In this document: one piece after another, positions 1 to 12,977 of the stretch
Layout: each line of letters opens with the position of its first letter
Numbering within the stretch: the first letter of the stretch is position 1
NCBI GenBank assembly: GCA_001414485.1
Contig: LLEY01000028.1
Coordinates: forward strand, 124,001-188,000
Source of the DNA: Calycina herbarum
Lineage: Eukaryota > Ascomycota > Leotiomycetes > Helotiales > Pezizellaceae
DNA: 64,000 nucleotides
Direction: 5' to 3'
Program-made: the position numbers and the translations under genes
Notes under the pieces: model-generated
Databases searched by the model: none
What the model was told of the DNA's origin: nothing
Seen by the model: the letters and a program-made list of their open reading frames with translations, nothing else

Positions 1-3000
1 AATAAAGAATAAAGACCCCGAAGTCAGAGAAACTTAGGCTTTTCTTAGAACTTTTAAATAAGGAAATCGATAGATATATATCGATAATTAGAAACTAGAT
101 TTCTAAAGTCTTTATATAATATAAGGAGTTAACCTAACTATCTTAATAATATATATAGTTATAAGAAATAACCCTAAGATAATAACTCTAGTTAGTCTAA
201 TTACTAGGTAAGAAACTATTAAGGATAAAGAACCTATATATAACTAACTACGAGTTAAGGGACCTACTTATCCTAAGGTTAGAGATATATAGAAAGTGTA
301 TAATATTTTAGAAGAAACTAGTATATAGACGTAGTAAGTCTTAATAGGATTTAAGAGGTGAATTAAAACCCTATTTCGTAGAATAATACCTAAAGACATT
401 ATACTAAGGGAATTTAAATAATATATTATAGTTATATTAATTAGAAATAATAGGTTAGTATTTAGAAAATACGACTTATAATAACTGTTTAGTATACTAT
501 TCTAGGAGTAAAGAGAGCTTAATATAACTAGATAAGCTAAAACGGAATTAGAAGAATTATACTATCTATTAAAAGAAGAACTATAGTTTATAGAAATAGT
601 TTAGGAAACGATAGTATAATAGATACAATATAAACTAAGTCTAACCTTAGACTAGTTATTATAGAAGTAGTTTAAAGGAGTATTACTAGAACCTACTAGA
701 ATAGTAGAATATTATTAGATATATAAAGTAGTATTATTAGATAAAGAAGGAGTAGTATTCTTTCTTTAGTCCTAGATTTAGGTTATTAGAGAAAAGAATT
801 TAAGAGATTATATATTTAAGGTTTACTATATAAAACTAGAGATAAGTGTATTAGAAGCTACTTTAGATTATCTATATATAGGAGAACTATAGTTTATAGA
901 AGCTATTTTAGAAACTAGTTACGAATAGATCTAATATAATTACGAATAAATACTAAAACGATTTATAGAAGAAATTCCTAAAACTATAGGAATCGTAGAA
1001 TATAGATTAGTATATAAGGTAGTATATACTAATAAGGAGAAAGTGAGATTCTTTCTATAGTATAAGGACGAGGAGAGAAAGAATTATAATCGAGAAAAAC
1101 GATCTTTCGAAGTCTAATATATTAAAGTAAAGTTAAATACTACTTTAGGAGAAAGATAGTTAATAGTAACTATAGAAATATAAGAGAAAAAGTTATAAGT
1201 TATAATAGACTTAGAAGTAATAAGCAAGTTTATCTCTCTAATAGCTTAGAAGAAGCTAAACGTTCTAATTAAAGAGATAAGACTATATCGACTAGGAGTG
1301 GTTAATAGAATAGATATTATATATTAAAATAGGATTATTAATTAGTAAACTATTCTAATAAAAGTTAATATTAAAGGATACTGTTTAGATATATAATTCG
1401 ATATTATTAAAATAGGAAATAAGAAAGTAATACTTAGGATACTATAGATTTAGGAATATAATCTAGAAATTAACTAGAAAGCTAGAATAATAACTTTTAG
1501 TTAATATAAATATAAAAGTTTATGTTTATAACTTTAAGGCTAGAATAAGATTAGCGCTACCTCTTCTAAAGTACTAGGACACCTTACCTAGGGTCCTCTA
1601 TAGGTTAGTAAGAAAGCTGATAATAAAATACCTATATAGTATAGAGAATTTAGAGCTTTGTTCAAAAACCTAGAAGACTTGTAAGCTTTGCTAGAACATT
1701 ACTTATAGGATTATAAGATTAAATTAAAAGAGAGTTATTACTTCTTAAAGCAGAAGCTTCGATTATATAACTAGAAAAGCCTATAGAGAATAGAAAGTTA
1801 TATAAAGGAAGGTATTAAGAAGGGATATATTAGAAGATCTAAGTTACTAATTACCTTAAATATGCTTATTATTAAGAAGAAAGACGATCTAGATAGAAGA
1901 GTATATATTAATTACTAAGAAGTAAATTACGTTATAGTTAAGGACGCTTATCCGCTGCTACCTAGCTAATACTTATAAGACAAGTTAGGTAAGGTAGTAC
2001 GATTTATGAAATTAGATTAATAAAACGCTTATAGACTTATATAAATAAAAGTCGAAGACGAATAGAAGACAGTATTTACTTTACTATTAAGCCTTTATAA
2101 ATATATAGTTATACTATTTAGACTCTATAATATACTAGCTATATATTAGAGATAAAATAATAATATTTTAGGAGATCTTCTAAGAGTAATAGTAATTTAT
2201 TATCTAGATAATATTCTAATCTTCTTAGAAAAAGAAGAAGAATATAAGAGATATATTAGAGAAGTTTTATAACGACTTATAAAAGTAAACTCTTAATTAA
2301 AACTCTTAAAATATAAGTTTAGAGTAACTTAGACACTTTTCCTAAGATAGGTATTTAGCTTAGAGAAAATAGAGATAGATTTAGTAAAGATTTAAGATAT
2401 CTTAAACTAGAAGTTACTAGAGAATATAAAAGATATATAGTTCTTTCTTAGATTTATAAACTTCTACTGTCTGTTTATCTAAGACTATATAAAGATTACT
2501 AAACTAATATTAATACTAGTTAAAAAAGCTATTAAGTTTATATAGAATAAATAGGTAGAGAATACTTTTTAGAAAATTAAAGCAAAGTTTATAAAAAAAT
2601 CTATTCTATACGATTTTAACGTAGATAAACCTAGTACGATTAAAATAGACGCCTTAGACATAGTAGTAGGTATAATTTACCTATAACCTAATAATAAGAG
2701 AAAACTTATACTTATTATATATTATTCTAAAATATTTAACCTAGTATAATAAAACTATAGTATCTTTAATAAGGAATTACTTATTATAGTATTAGCTTTA
2801 GAATACTAGAGAATCTATTTATAGCTAGTAAAACACCTAGTCATAGTTTTATCTAACTATAAAAACCTTAGAACGTTTATAATAACTAAGAAGCTTATAA
2901 TAAAATAATTAGCTAGATAGTTAGAGATATTAAAAGGATTTAATATTATTATTTAATATATAAAGGGAACGTTAAATACTTAAGCTAATACTCTTAGCTG

Positions 3001-5561
3001 GAAACCTAGATACGAGGGAAATAATACGTATAAGAAGATTATAATCTTAAAAACTCTTAAGAATAGAGACTTAGTACCTACTATATACGAAATAGTAGTA
3101 ACGAATAATATCTAGATAGATAAGATTTAGAATATATATAAAGGTTATAACTAGTATATAAAAGGGAAATTATAGATCCTTAGCTCGTATATAAAAGAAT
3201 TTATATAAGAATACTATACTACGCCTACTTATAGCTACTAAGGAATTCGTAGAACTCTCTAGAGAATAAGATAATATTACTATATTAATCGGTTATCTAC
3301 GATAGTTAAGGAGGTAATAGCGGAATATAATATCTATACTAAGAATAAGGCTTCCTACTATACTTCTTATAAATAGATAAATACTACTCTAATATTATAA
3401 ATACCTTAGAAATTAATATCTATAGATTTTATTATTAAATTACTAAAATCTAAAGATTTAATAATAGGAGTTAAGTATAATATAATCCTAGTTATTATAA
3501 AACAACTTATAAAATATATAATTTTAGTAGTATATATAGAGTTAAGTATAGCTAAGGAATTAGTATTCGTATTCTTTAAAGAAGTAGTTTTAAGATATAG
3601 ACTTCTAGAAGAAATACTCTTAGATAAAGATAAGCTCTTTATCTTAAAATTTTAGATCGCTCTTATAGAACGATTAGGTATAAAAAGAAAGCTCTCTATA
3701 GCTTTTTACTCTTAAATAAATAGAGGAAACGAATAGATAAATTAAGTAGTTAAAACATATCTTTATTATTATATAAACTATTAGTAAGATAACTAAGTAG
3801 AACTACTGCTCTTAACATAGTTTATATATAATAGTTTAGTAATAGAAATAATACTTATTATACTATTCTATGCTAATTTTAGATATAAATTAATAGTATA
3901 TTAAGAACTACTATCTACGACTATTAATAACTAACTTACTTATATTTATATTTTAAAAATTAAGAGTTTATATAAAGAACTTGTAAAAGACTTATAATTT
4001 ATAGTAGAAAGAAATACGTACTACTATAATAAACGACGTAGTTAGAAGCTAACGCTAAAAGAGAGGGATAAAGTCTACTTAGTATAAAAAAACATTAATA
4101 TAAAAAGACTAAGTAATAAACTAGATTATAAAAAACTTAGACTGTTTAAAATTAAACGAGTTAAGAGACCTTTAAATTATAAATTAGTACTACTAAAGAT
4201 AATAAACATCTACCTAGTATTCTATATATCCCTACTCGAACTAGTACTACTAGGAGCACTACTAGCCCTATTTATAGAAATTTAACCAGTTAACCTAAAT
4301 ACTAAATATAAAGTTAAAAGGATTCTTAACTATAAGATTATTAGAGGTAAGATTAAGTATTTAATTAAATAGTTAGATTACCTATACTTAGAAAACACTT
4401 AGGAACTAAGAAGTAATCTTAACTATTGCTTAGTAGAACTTTAAGAATTCTACTAACGAAACCTAGCTTTATCTACATCTTATAGTCTAAAGGAAAGACC
4501 TCGAGGAAGGCTAGGTTAAGACCTATCTTAGATTAGGAACTAATAGGAATAGGCGGGGCTACTAGGTAGGTAACCTCTGTCTCTCGCTGTTCTTTTTCCT
4601 CTCTCTCTTTCTCCTCTTTCTTTTTTTTTTCTACCTTCTTAGTAGCGTTAAGTTCGTCGAGAAAACGAAGCTCTTAATAAGACATTTTATAACACCTTTC
4701 TTTTAGAAAGGCCTTCTACTTTCGTAATCGCAGAATCCTTGCTATTACCTCCTCCTCCTCTCTCTCTAGCTTCTCCTCTTGTTTTTCGATAGAAGCTTAA
4801 TCGCTAGTATAAGGAACGTTCTTCTCTTAGACGTCGTTGGTCCTATTATATTTTAGTTTTAACTAAACATATTCAGAATATTAAAAGGATTAGGAGGAAT
4901 CTATAAAACATCTACGCTTTTAGAAAGCGTAGTAAGAGCATAGTAATATTTTATTATAAACTATTTTAATACTTTTTATAAGAAGTATATATTCTTCTTT
5001 CTTCTTTTATATAAGGTAGGATATAATAGAAAGGAAAGGATGCCGCTAGCACCTTAACCGAGTTCCTTAGCTTATACTTAAGCGTAAGGACACGCTAGGC
5101 TAAGAAGGGGATAGTGTTACGAATCACGTTATACGTGGTAAGTAGTCTAGACAGCGCTCTAATAAGACAAGGTACGATATCTAGGAAATAGAAGGTAGTA
5201 TAAGAGGGAATTAGTAATATAAAGGTATTTAGGTATTCTAGGATCTTACTATTAGATAATTGTTAGAGGTTATATAATAGATCCTATTAGATTCTATAAG
5301 AGATCTAAAGGGATCTAGGGATCTAGGCTTATATAGAGATCTAGATAGTACGAAGGGTTCTATATAAGACTAGCACTTCTGCTATTAGATAGGAGCTTCG
5401 TACTTAACTTTAGTTATTAATCTTATTATCTTATTTAACATCTTTGATATAAGTAACAAGTTCACTTCTAAGTAAATAACCCGGTATATCTATACTTCTT
5501 ACCTATATACCAACCTTCGAGACTTAGTTATCTTTGTTTAGTTCGTTTGAGTTTCGTTATA
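1..5561 (+). mobile_element. Ty3/Gypsy chromovirus A, RIP-degraded, 5' end outside window
   Basis: An LTR retrotransposon whose pol can be read through many TAG/TAA stops on the plus strand. In order: an aspartic protease site in decayed form at 1208-1234 (Asp kept; the following residues changed by C-to-T or G-to-A steps); reverse transcriptase at about 1890-2230, including a recognisable KDAYPL stretch near 1940 and the catalytic YLDD box reading YLDN at 2201-2212; RNase H at about 2590-2990; an integrase zinc region at about 3195-3385 with His and Cys codons turned to Tyr; the integrase core ending near 3755; and a chromodomain at about 4305-4430. A polypyrimidine stretch lies at 4575-4640. 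A purine-rich tract (5102-5114) touches the 3' LTR at 5115. No intact frame survives, so this copy is dead. Family assignment is from motif order and is firm. Confidence 0.9.
5115..5561 (+). repeat. 3' LTR of Gypsy element A
   Basis: It begins TGTTACGAATC and ends TTTCGTTATA, where the usual final CA has become TA. It matches the LTRs at 7326-7778 (same strand) and 11328-11789 (opposite strand) along both flanks. A TATA-like box, TATATAAG, lies at 5361-5368. The middle (about 5265-5355) carries GATCTA-rich short repeats not shared with the other two copies. The 5 bases after it are CTAGA; the left partner of any target duplication is outside the window. Confidence 0.88.
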
Positions 5562-7013
5562 CTAGAATACTATTATTCTATCTCTAATAAGTAGCTAGTA
5601 TATTAGTTAAACTAAAAGATATTACTATATACTTATAAAGTTCTAATAGTAAGATAAACGTAGTCTTCTATTTATAGCTTATCTTAATCCTAATTAATCT
5701 ATAAGCGTTCTATTAATCTAGTATTATAAATTTCTTTACTTAGCCTAACTTATTCTATAAGTACTAGCTAGTTAGTAATAGATAAGCGTCCTTAATTATT
5801 ATATTATTTAATTCTCTATAATTAATATATACTTATCTATTTTAATCGTTCTTTTTCTTAATAATAAGTATATTTAAAGAGATAGGCGATTTAGATTTTT
5901 AAATATATCTCTTCTTTATTTCTTATTAGATATAACTTTCTAATAAAGCTAAGTTATTCTAGTTATATAGTTAAAGCTTCTACTTTCTAAAGTTATAACT
6001 CTCTATTAATTGAATCTTATAATTTTATAGCTAATATTTAGAAAGAGTATATATATCTTCTAGGTCTTTAAACAATTTCGTAAATTCTCTATACTATATA
6101 GATATTTCGTTATTAGCTTTCTTACTAACCTGTAGAGGACCTTAGATAAGGTGTCCTAGCGCTTTAGAAGAGGTAGTACTAACCTTGTTCTAGCTTTAAA
6201 GTTATAAATATAAACCTATATATTTATATTAACTAAAGGTTATCGTTTTAGCCTTCTAATCGATTTCTAGATTATGTTCCTAAATCTATAGTATACTAAG
6301 TATTACTTCCCTACTCTCTATTTTAACGATATTAAATTATATATCTAAATAGTATCTTTTAATATTAACTTTCGCTAGAATAGTTTATTAATTAATAATC
6401 CTATTTTAGTATATAATATCTATTCTATTAATTACTCTTAAACGATATAGTCTTATTCCTTTAATTAGAATGTTTAGCTTCTCTTAAGCTATTAGAGAAA
6501 TAAAGTTACTTATTACTTCTAAGTCTATTATAACTTATAACTTCTTCTCTTATATTTCTATAGTTATTACTAACTATCTTTCTTCTAAAGTAACGTTTAA
6601 TTTTACTTTAATATATTAGACTTTAAAAGATCGATTTTCTTAATTATAATTCCTTCTCTTCTTATCTTTATATTATAGAAAGAGTCTTACTTTTTCCTAG
6701 TTAGTATATACTATCTTATATACTAATTAATATTCTATAATTCCTATAGTCTTAGGAGTTCTTCCTATAAATCGTTATAGTAAATTTCTATATCTATATT
6801 AGACTTATCTATAATTAGTTTCCTTAATAGTTTCTATAGACTATAATTCTCTTATATATAAGTAATCTAAAGTAGCTTTAAGTATACTTATCTCTGGCTT
6901 TATATAGTAAACCCTGAATATATAGTCTCTTAAATTCTTCTTCTTAACTACTCGAATCTAAGACTAGGGAAAGAATACTACTTCTTCTTTATCTAATAAT
7001 ACTACTTCGTATA

Positions 7014-9332
7014 ACGTAGTATACTAGAACCTTGTAATTATTAGAACCTCGTGAATTTTTTCCTACTCTACTACTTTAAAATATAATAAAACTACTATAA
7101 TATATTAAATTAATTAAAACTACTCGGAATCTAATAAACTAGATATATCTACAACTTCTTAACACGTCTATATATTATAACTAGTTTTTCTATAAGTACT
7201 ATAACGTCGCTAAGTCGTTTATCTTTTATCTTCTCTACTCTCTCTAGAGCGCTTATTACGTCGAACCTGCTCCTCTATATTCTTCTAAGCTAATCCGTTC
7301 TATATATCCTCTATAGTAAGTACACTGTTATAAATCATATTTCACGTAATAAGTAGTCTAGACAGCGTTCTAATAGGATAAGGTACAACGTCTAGGAAAT
7401 AGAAGGTAACATAGGAGGGAATCTGTAATATAGAAGGTATTTAGAGATTCTAGGATCTTACTGTTAGAAGTTAGTTATAATTACGTAACTAGGAAGGTAA
7501 GCGACATAGCCGACGAGTCGACTATATCGACTATAGTCGGGTAGATCGACTATAGCAGCTAGGAGATACGAAGGTTCTATATAAGACTAGTATATCTGCT
7601 GTTAGATAGAAGCTTCGTACTTAACTTTAGTTATTAATCTTATTATCTTATTTAATATCTTTAATATAAGTAACGAGTTCACTTCTAAGTAAATAATCTA
7701 TCGTATCTATACTTCTTATCTGTATACTAACCTTCGAGACTTAGTTATCTTTGTTTAGTTTATTTAAGTTTCGTTATATACACCTCCTTCTTAGACACGG
7801 GTATTTTTAGCTCTCTAGCGTTTACTAAGGGCTTTATTTACTATTCGAAGTATATAGACCTAGGCTAATAAGAAAGTTACCTTATAAGCTAATCGCTCTA
7901 TACCTTTTACTAACGAAGCGATTATCTAGAAAATAGGTGTTAGTAAGCTTCCTTAGTAACAAGTAATACGATTCTTAATAAGAGTTGATTACGAAAGAGC
8001 TTTAGAAGAGTTACGAGGAGTCTAGGAGACCTAAGGAGTAGCGTCGGCAGAGAGGGGTCTAGTAGATATAGAAGTCTATAACTTAATATCAAGCTTTAAG
8101 ATTATAGTCTAGGGTTCTAAAGGTACTAGACCAGCTCTATAGAACCTAGCTTTAGCGTTTTAGGTTATTATTAACTAGTTATAAGCTATATAAAACGTAA
8201 GAAAGAACTTAACCTTAGTAATATAGTTTATATAAGCCTTAATAAAGGTCTCGATTTAACGCTTATATATACGTTTAAGAATACTAAAACACCTAACGTC
8301 GAGTAGCTAGGTTAGATAAGACAAATAAGAAGGTAGGCAAAGAGTAATAATGTTATATAACTTATAATACTCTTAGAATACTACTGATTTATAACTCTTA
8401 TACCTATCTAGAACTAATATTCAATATAGCTCTTTTATATAACTACGAGTATACTTATCGAAGTATTCTAGCTATTCTAAGCCTGTCTTATTATTAGTCT
8501 ATCTATTACTAGTTAGTTTAATAACCTAGTTATTAGAAAGACCGCCCTTAGTATACTAACTAGTAAGGTGATTTTTCTCTTAAACTACTAAGAATAGAGA
8601 GATATTTAAACTCTCTCTATTAATATTAATAATTACTATAGCTTATTCCCGATTACCTAGCTAGATAGCCTTACCTCTACTACGTCGATTAGCACGTATA
8701 ATAACTATTCTAGCGTAGATAATACCTATTATAAAACTAGTCTTATTAAAGTTATAAAAATCGTAGTCTTAGATCCTATATTTCGCTTATATATTCTCTA
8801 CTAGTTAAAACCACGCGCTAATTAGCTTAGGATCTTCGTATAAGGCTCTTTAGAAATCGTAAACGCGATTAAAACACGTCTTTAGTTCTAGACGTTGTTA
8901 TATAAATCGTTATACCTAGTTCTTTCTAACGTGTTATTCTCTATATAACTTAAGTATATAATTTACTATATCTTCTATACTACCTAGCTAGGGCGTAAAT
9001 CCTCTCGTATCTAGATTAAGTATATTTTAAATAATTACCTCCTCTTCTATTATAGTTATTTTATAATTTACTAGCCAGCGTTTGCTAAGAGTAGTTTAAC
9101 TAGCTATTCTATCGATAAGTATAGAATAAGAGACTCTACATAGCTTCGCAGCTTTACTATAGTTTATTTGTTTAGATAATTAAATAGCTTCGATAGCTAG
9201 GATAATTCAAGCTTCTTAGGTTTAAGATTCTATTAGATAGTTATTAAGAAAACGTGTATTAAAGTTAGAGGTAGTAGAGTAGGGAAAAAATTCACAAGGT
9301 TCTAATACTTACGAGGTCCTAGTATACTACGT
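7014..9332 (-). mobile_element. Pogo/Fot1-type (Tc1/mariner superfamily) transposon, RIP-degraded, copy 1
   Basis: Terminal inverted repeats lie at about 7014-7075 and 9255-9332, each holding two copies of a short TTAGAACCT-like motif. The element is flanked by TA (7012-7013 and 9333-9334), the target duplication of this superfamily. The decayed transposase runs on the minus strand and matches the copy at 12978-14838 base for base over long stretches (for example 7785-7980 against 14350-14540). A solo LTR at 7326-7778 with its 5-bp duplication interrupts the C-terminal part of the transposase. Without that 458-bp insert the element is 1,861 bp. It lies in Gypsy element B. Confidence 0.88.
7326..7778 (+). 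repeat. Solo LTR with perfect 5-bp target duplication
   Basis: It starts TGTTATAAATC and ends TTTCGTTATA, the same family as the LTRs at 5115 and 11328. TACAC lies on both sides (7321-7325 and 7779-7783); the uninterrupted second pogo copy has a single TACAC at the equivalent place. No internal retrotransposon sequence is attached, so it is a solo LTR, normally left by LTR-LTR recombination. TATATAAG is at about 7578-7585. Its core (about 7478-7565) holds TCGACTAT-like repeats. Confidence 0.92.
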
Positions 9333-11327
9333 TATCTAATAATATTCTACTGTTCTAGCGGGTTCTAGTAGGATTTCTTTAAATCGTTTCTGCGATAACT
9401 AGTCTATAGTTAGACTTAGCTTATATCGTATCTATTATGTTATTATTTCTTAAACTGTTTCTATAAACTATAGTTCTTCTACTAAAGAATAGTAGAATTC
9501 TTCTAGTTCTATTTTAACCTATTTAGTAATATCGAACTCTCTTTATTCCTAGAATAATATACTAAATAACTTCTATAAACCGTATTTTCTAAATACTAGT
9601 CTATCTTTTCTAATTAATATAACTACGATATATTATTTAAATTCTTCTAATATAACGTCTTTAGACATCGTTCTATAAAAAGAGGTTTTAATTCGCCTCT
9701 TAAATCCTATTAGAACCTACTACGTCTACGTACTAGTTTCTTCTAAAATATTATATATCCTCTATATATCCTCTATATATCCTCTATCTTAGAATAGATA
9801 GGTTTTCTAACTTACTATTAGCTATACTTAGATTCTTTTCTCTTAATAGTTTTATACCTAGTAATTAGGCTAACTAGAGTTATTATTTTAAGGTTATTTC
9901 TTATAACTATATATATTATTAAGATAGTTAGATTAACTCCTTATATAGTATAAAAACTCTAGAAGTCTAGCTTTTAATTATTAATATATATCTATTAATT
10001 TCCTTATTTAAATATTCTAAGAAAAGCCTAAGTTTCTCTAACTTTAGAGTCCTTAGTTCTAGCCTCTTCTTCTAAACTAGAAGATAAGTCTAATATTTCT
10101 AAAAAACTAGTTAATAATAGTAATTTATATTCTATTTAAAGATATTACTTAGATACCTCTACTAATTATATATTATAATTTTCTTTAAGAAGTAGATCTC
10201 TATTATTATTAGTATTTTATATACTACTGAATTCTTTATTGTTTTTAATCTAGGTTCTATATTCTTATACTTCGAGTTCTTTATCTATAAGTTTAATATA
10301 ATCAGTTAAGGCTACCTATTATTAAATAGTAGTATTAATTTATTTCTTTCTCTTAGAGTCTTACTTCTTACTATACTTATTTACTCTATAACTAAGGAAG
10401 CTGTAGTTATAATATAAGTTCTACTTACGTTAACGATTTCGCTCTTCTTAGAAAAGTTCTTCTTTCTTTAGAAAGATTTTCTTCTATATAGTATTCGCCT
10501 TCTTACTATACTTAGCGTAGGAGTGTTTCTACTTTCCTAACCCTTTACTCTTCTCCTTATACTTAGGGATACTCTTCTTAAATTTATATAAGTAGTTATT
10601 TAACTAGACAACTTCTTTAATTATATCTATAATAGTTAAGAATTATATATTCTATTTAGCTATTTCCTTATAAATATATACCTTTAATCCTTTATAGAAG
10701 AGTTCTATAAGAGTAATAGTATCCTATCCTAACCTCGTCTTATAATATTAAAATTTATTAATATAATCTATTACTAATCTAGTCTAGTATAATTCTAAAA
10801 GCTTATATATAGCTGTTTAAATCGCGTTAAAGTCCTTAAAGACTTTTCTAATAGTTGTTTTAAATCCTCTCTAAGATTTAAATATAATCTTAGTTAATTC
10901 TATCTTTCTATCTTTATCCTTATTCTTAAAGAAGTCCTCTAAATATAGCTAAGCCTATTCTAACGCTAATCCTCTAAGGTAGGAGATAGTAAAGATAGTT
11001 TATAAATTATAATTACCTTTGAATTTATTAGAATTAAAGTTAAAGTAGATATCTATTTAGAGAAGGAATAAGTCGAGTTTCTTTTACTTCTTATAATACG
11101 TATCTAGTATCTTAACTTTAATAGACTTAAGTGCTTCGACCTTATAGAGCTCGAGGGCGTCCGGTATACTAACATTGTCGTCGTTCCTAGTTAACTGTAT
11201 ACCGGCAGGTGTTCTTCTAGTAGTACTTCTAGATGTTCCTACGACGTTGACTTAACTAGTATTCGGGCTAGCTATGGCAGAGGTTGCTAGGGCTATGGCG
11301 ACTGAACTTCTAAGCAGGTGCTTAAAG

Positions 11328-11789
11328 TGTAACGAAACTTAAACGAACTAAACAAAGATGACTAAGTCTCAAAGGTTAGTATATAAGTAAGAAGTATAGA
11401 TACGCCGGGTTGTTTACTTAGAAGTGAACTCGTTACTTATATCAAAGGTGTTAAATAAGATAATAAGATTAATAACTAAAGTTGAGTATAAAGCTCCTAT
11501 CTAATAGCAGACGTGCCAGTCTTATATAGAACCTTCGTTCTCTAAATACATCGCTTACATCGCTCGCATCGCCTGCATCGCTCGCGATCAGAGCGATCAG
11601 GTCGATCAGAGCGATCACGTCACATGATCACACGTGACTTCCAACAATATTACAACAGTGAGATCCTGAAATCCTTAAGCCTTTCACATTACTGATTTCC
11701 TCCTGTGTTACCTTCCTTTCCTGGATGATGTGCCTTGTCCTGTCAGAGCGCCGTCTGGACTACTTACCACGCATCCGTGATTCGTGACA
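11328..11789 (-). repeat. 5' LTR of Gypsy element B
   Basis: The reverse complement begins TGTCACGAATC and ends TTTCGTTACA. The half next to the internal region looks RIP-mutated, whereas from about 11,520 to 11,789 CA and TG dinucleotides are common and GC is near normal. The middle contains ATCGCTC/GATCGCTCT-type short tandem repeats (about 11,545-11,625), different from the cores of the other LTRs. Its outer edge cuts a pogo transposase reading frame at 11,790. Confidence 0.88.
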
Positions 11790-12205
11790 CTAGAGCTTGT
11801 TGACGCGTTTTCCCTCTCGCGATTCGAGTATATAATTCGCCATATCTTCTACGCCACCTAGCCGGGGTATAAACCCTCTCGAATCTAGATCAAGTATATT
11901 CTGAACAATTACTTCCTCTTCTAGCTTAGACAATTTGACGTTTGCTAGCCGTCGCTTAGGGAGAGTAGTTCGGCCGTTTATTCTACCGTTTAGTATAGAA
12001 AAGGGCACTCTATAGAGCTTTGCAGCCTTCCGACGGCTTAGCTTTTTAGATGTTCGAATAGCCTCGATAGCTAGAATGATTTTTGATTCTTATAGAATAA
12101 CTGACATAATATATAGTAGAAAAAACGCGTTATAAAGGAAGGGGGTCGGGAATTCGCTAAAATTAATCCGGTTCCTAATATAATCCAGGTCCTAATAAAC
12201 CACGT
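11790..12205 (-). mobile_element. Pogo/Fot1 transposon remnant, 5' end only
   Basis: A terminal inverted repeat (about 12135-12205, ending CCACGT and followed by TA) and the N-terminal part of a transposase read on the minus strand. A 72-codon open stretch (12008 to 11790) carries the Tc5/CENP-B-type DNA-binding signature: EEEVIVQNILDLDSRGF, then a conserved VEDMANYIL. The same motif is visible in decayed form near 13,260-13,380. It is less RIP-damaged than the other copies and is truncated where the Gypsy LTR begins. The missing 3' part should lie on the far side of the Gypsy insertion, outside the window. Confidence 0.82.
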
Positions 12206-12468
12206 TAACAAAAGTAAACTAAAAGATAAATAATTCTTAAAATAACCTCTTTTCTTAAAAAGATTTTGAATTTACCACTGTAAGGTCGACAAGCTATACC
12301 AAGACCCTATAAAAATCAAGATAGATATAAAATTGTCTATTTTTGTCCTATAAAGTTTATAGAGTATATGGAGAGATATAAGCCTCTTCTTTCCTGTTAT
12401 TATTAATTAATAGGTAAAAGAGTGCCTAAAAAGGGGGGAAATCAAGGAATTTTCTTAAAAAGCTCAGA
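12206..12468. other. AT-rich spacer between transposon remnant and gene relic
   Basis: No reading frame or repeat is recognisable. It is AT-rich but still contains CA/TG, so it is less mutated than the flanking elements. Confidence 0.5.
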
Positions 12469-12735
12469 TTACAAAAAAGTGGGCAAATTCAAGCTTAATT
12501 CGCAACTCACTGTACTATCAAGTTGCGCGCGAATAATTCCAGTATCTTCTGGGTTTGCAAATTCATCACCAAGTGTTTGTAATGTGTTCGAGGTGATTGC
12601 GAGGCTATGAAGGAAGGTGGTGGTTTCTTGATAGTCGTCTGAAGCCCCACCAGACTCTTTGAGAGCCTTGCTAATTTTGTAGATGATCGCGACTGCTTGG
12701 ACGAGGTCTCCAGCCGACCAGCCAAAAGCCACCAT
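12469..12735 (-). pseudogene. Relic of a fungal protein with an NLR/ankyrin-type N-terminal domain
   Basis: An 88-codon ATG-initiated stretch starting MVAFGWSAGDLVQAV and continuing with a KALKESGGASDDYQE segment. This resembles the short alpha-helical N-terminal domain found on large fungal NACHT/STAND and ankyrin proteins (family memory, not a search). Those proteins are many hundreds of residues long; here the frame runs into a stop at 12,469 and transposon debris follows at 12,205. A pogo transposon lies about 240 bp upstream. I read it as the surviving start of a gene destroyed at the island edge. It could also be a small expressed protein consisting of the domain alone. Confidence 0.5.
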
Positions 12736-12977
12736 ATCACCTCTCTACTCAACCGATTTTAAGTACTACTCTACTCTACTCATAGTACTCTGAGTATTCG
12801 GGCCGTATCGGGCCGGGCCGGGACGAGGCTCGAAATAGCGTCGGAGTGGCGTTCTAAGGCCGCTGGGAGCTTTAGCGAGATCTCCTTTCTACTCTATTTA
12901 CTACTAACTTCTTTAATAATAGCCTTATTAAATTAGCTATTAATTATATAATAACAAATATAAGTACTTTATATATA

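Larger units (their letters stand above)
5562..11789 (-). mobile_element. Ty3/Gypsy element B, inverted, interrupted by a DNA transposon
   Basis: Read on the minus strand from 11,789: 5' LTR (11328-11789), a gag region (about 11,300-10,350, ending in a basic nucleocapsid-like part), then the protease and reverse transcriptase regions. Collinearity with element A is direct: 9,700-10,060 is the reverse complement of about 1-340, and 5,562-7,010 is the reverse complement of about 740-2,150. The copy is split by a pogo-type transposon at 7,014-9,332 and stops abruptly in reverse transcriptase at 5,562, where the LTR of element A begins. Element A therefore appears to have inserted into B. All frames are broken by RIP-type changes. 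Confidence 0.85.

Noticed and set aside
5562..11794. Identical CTAGA flanks after the LTR at 5561 and beside the LTR at 11790 as one shared target duplication
   Set aside because: CTAG words are extremely common in this RIP-mutated DNA, and the two LTRs belong to oppositely oriented elements.
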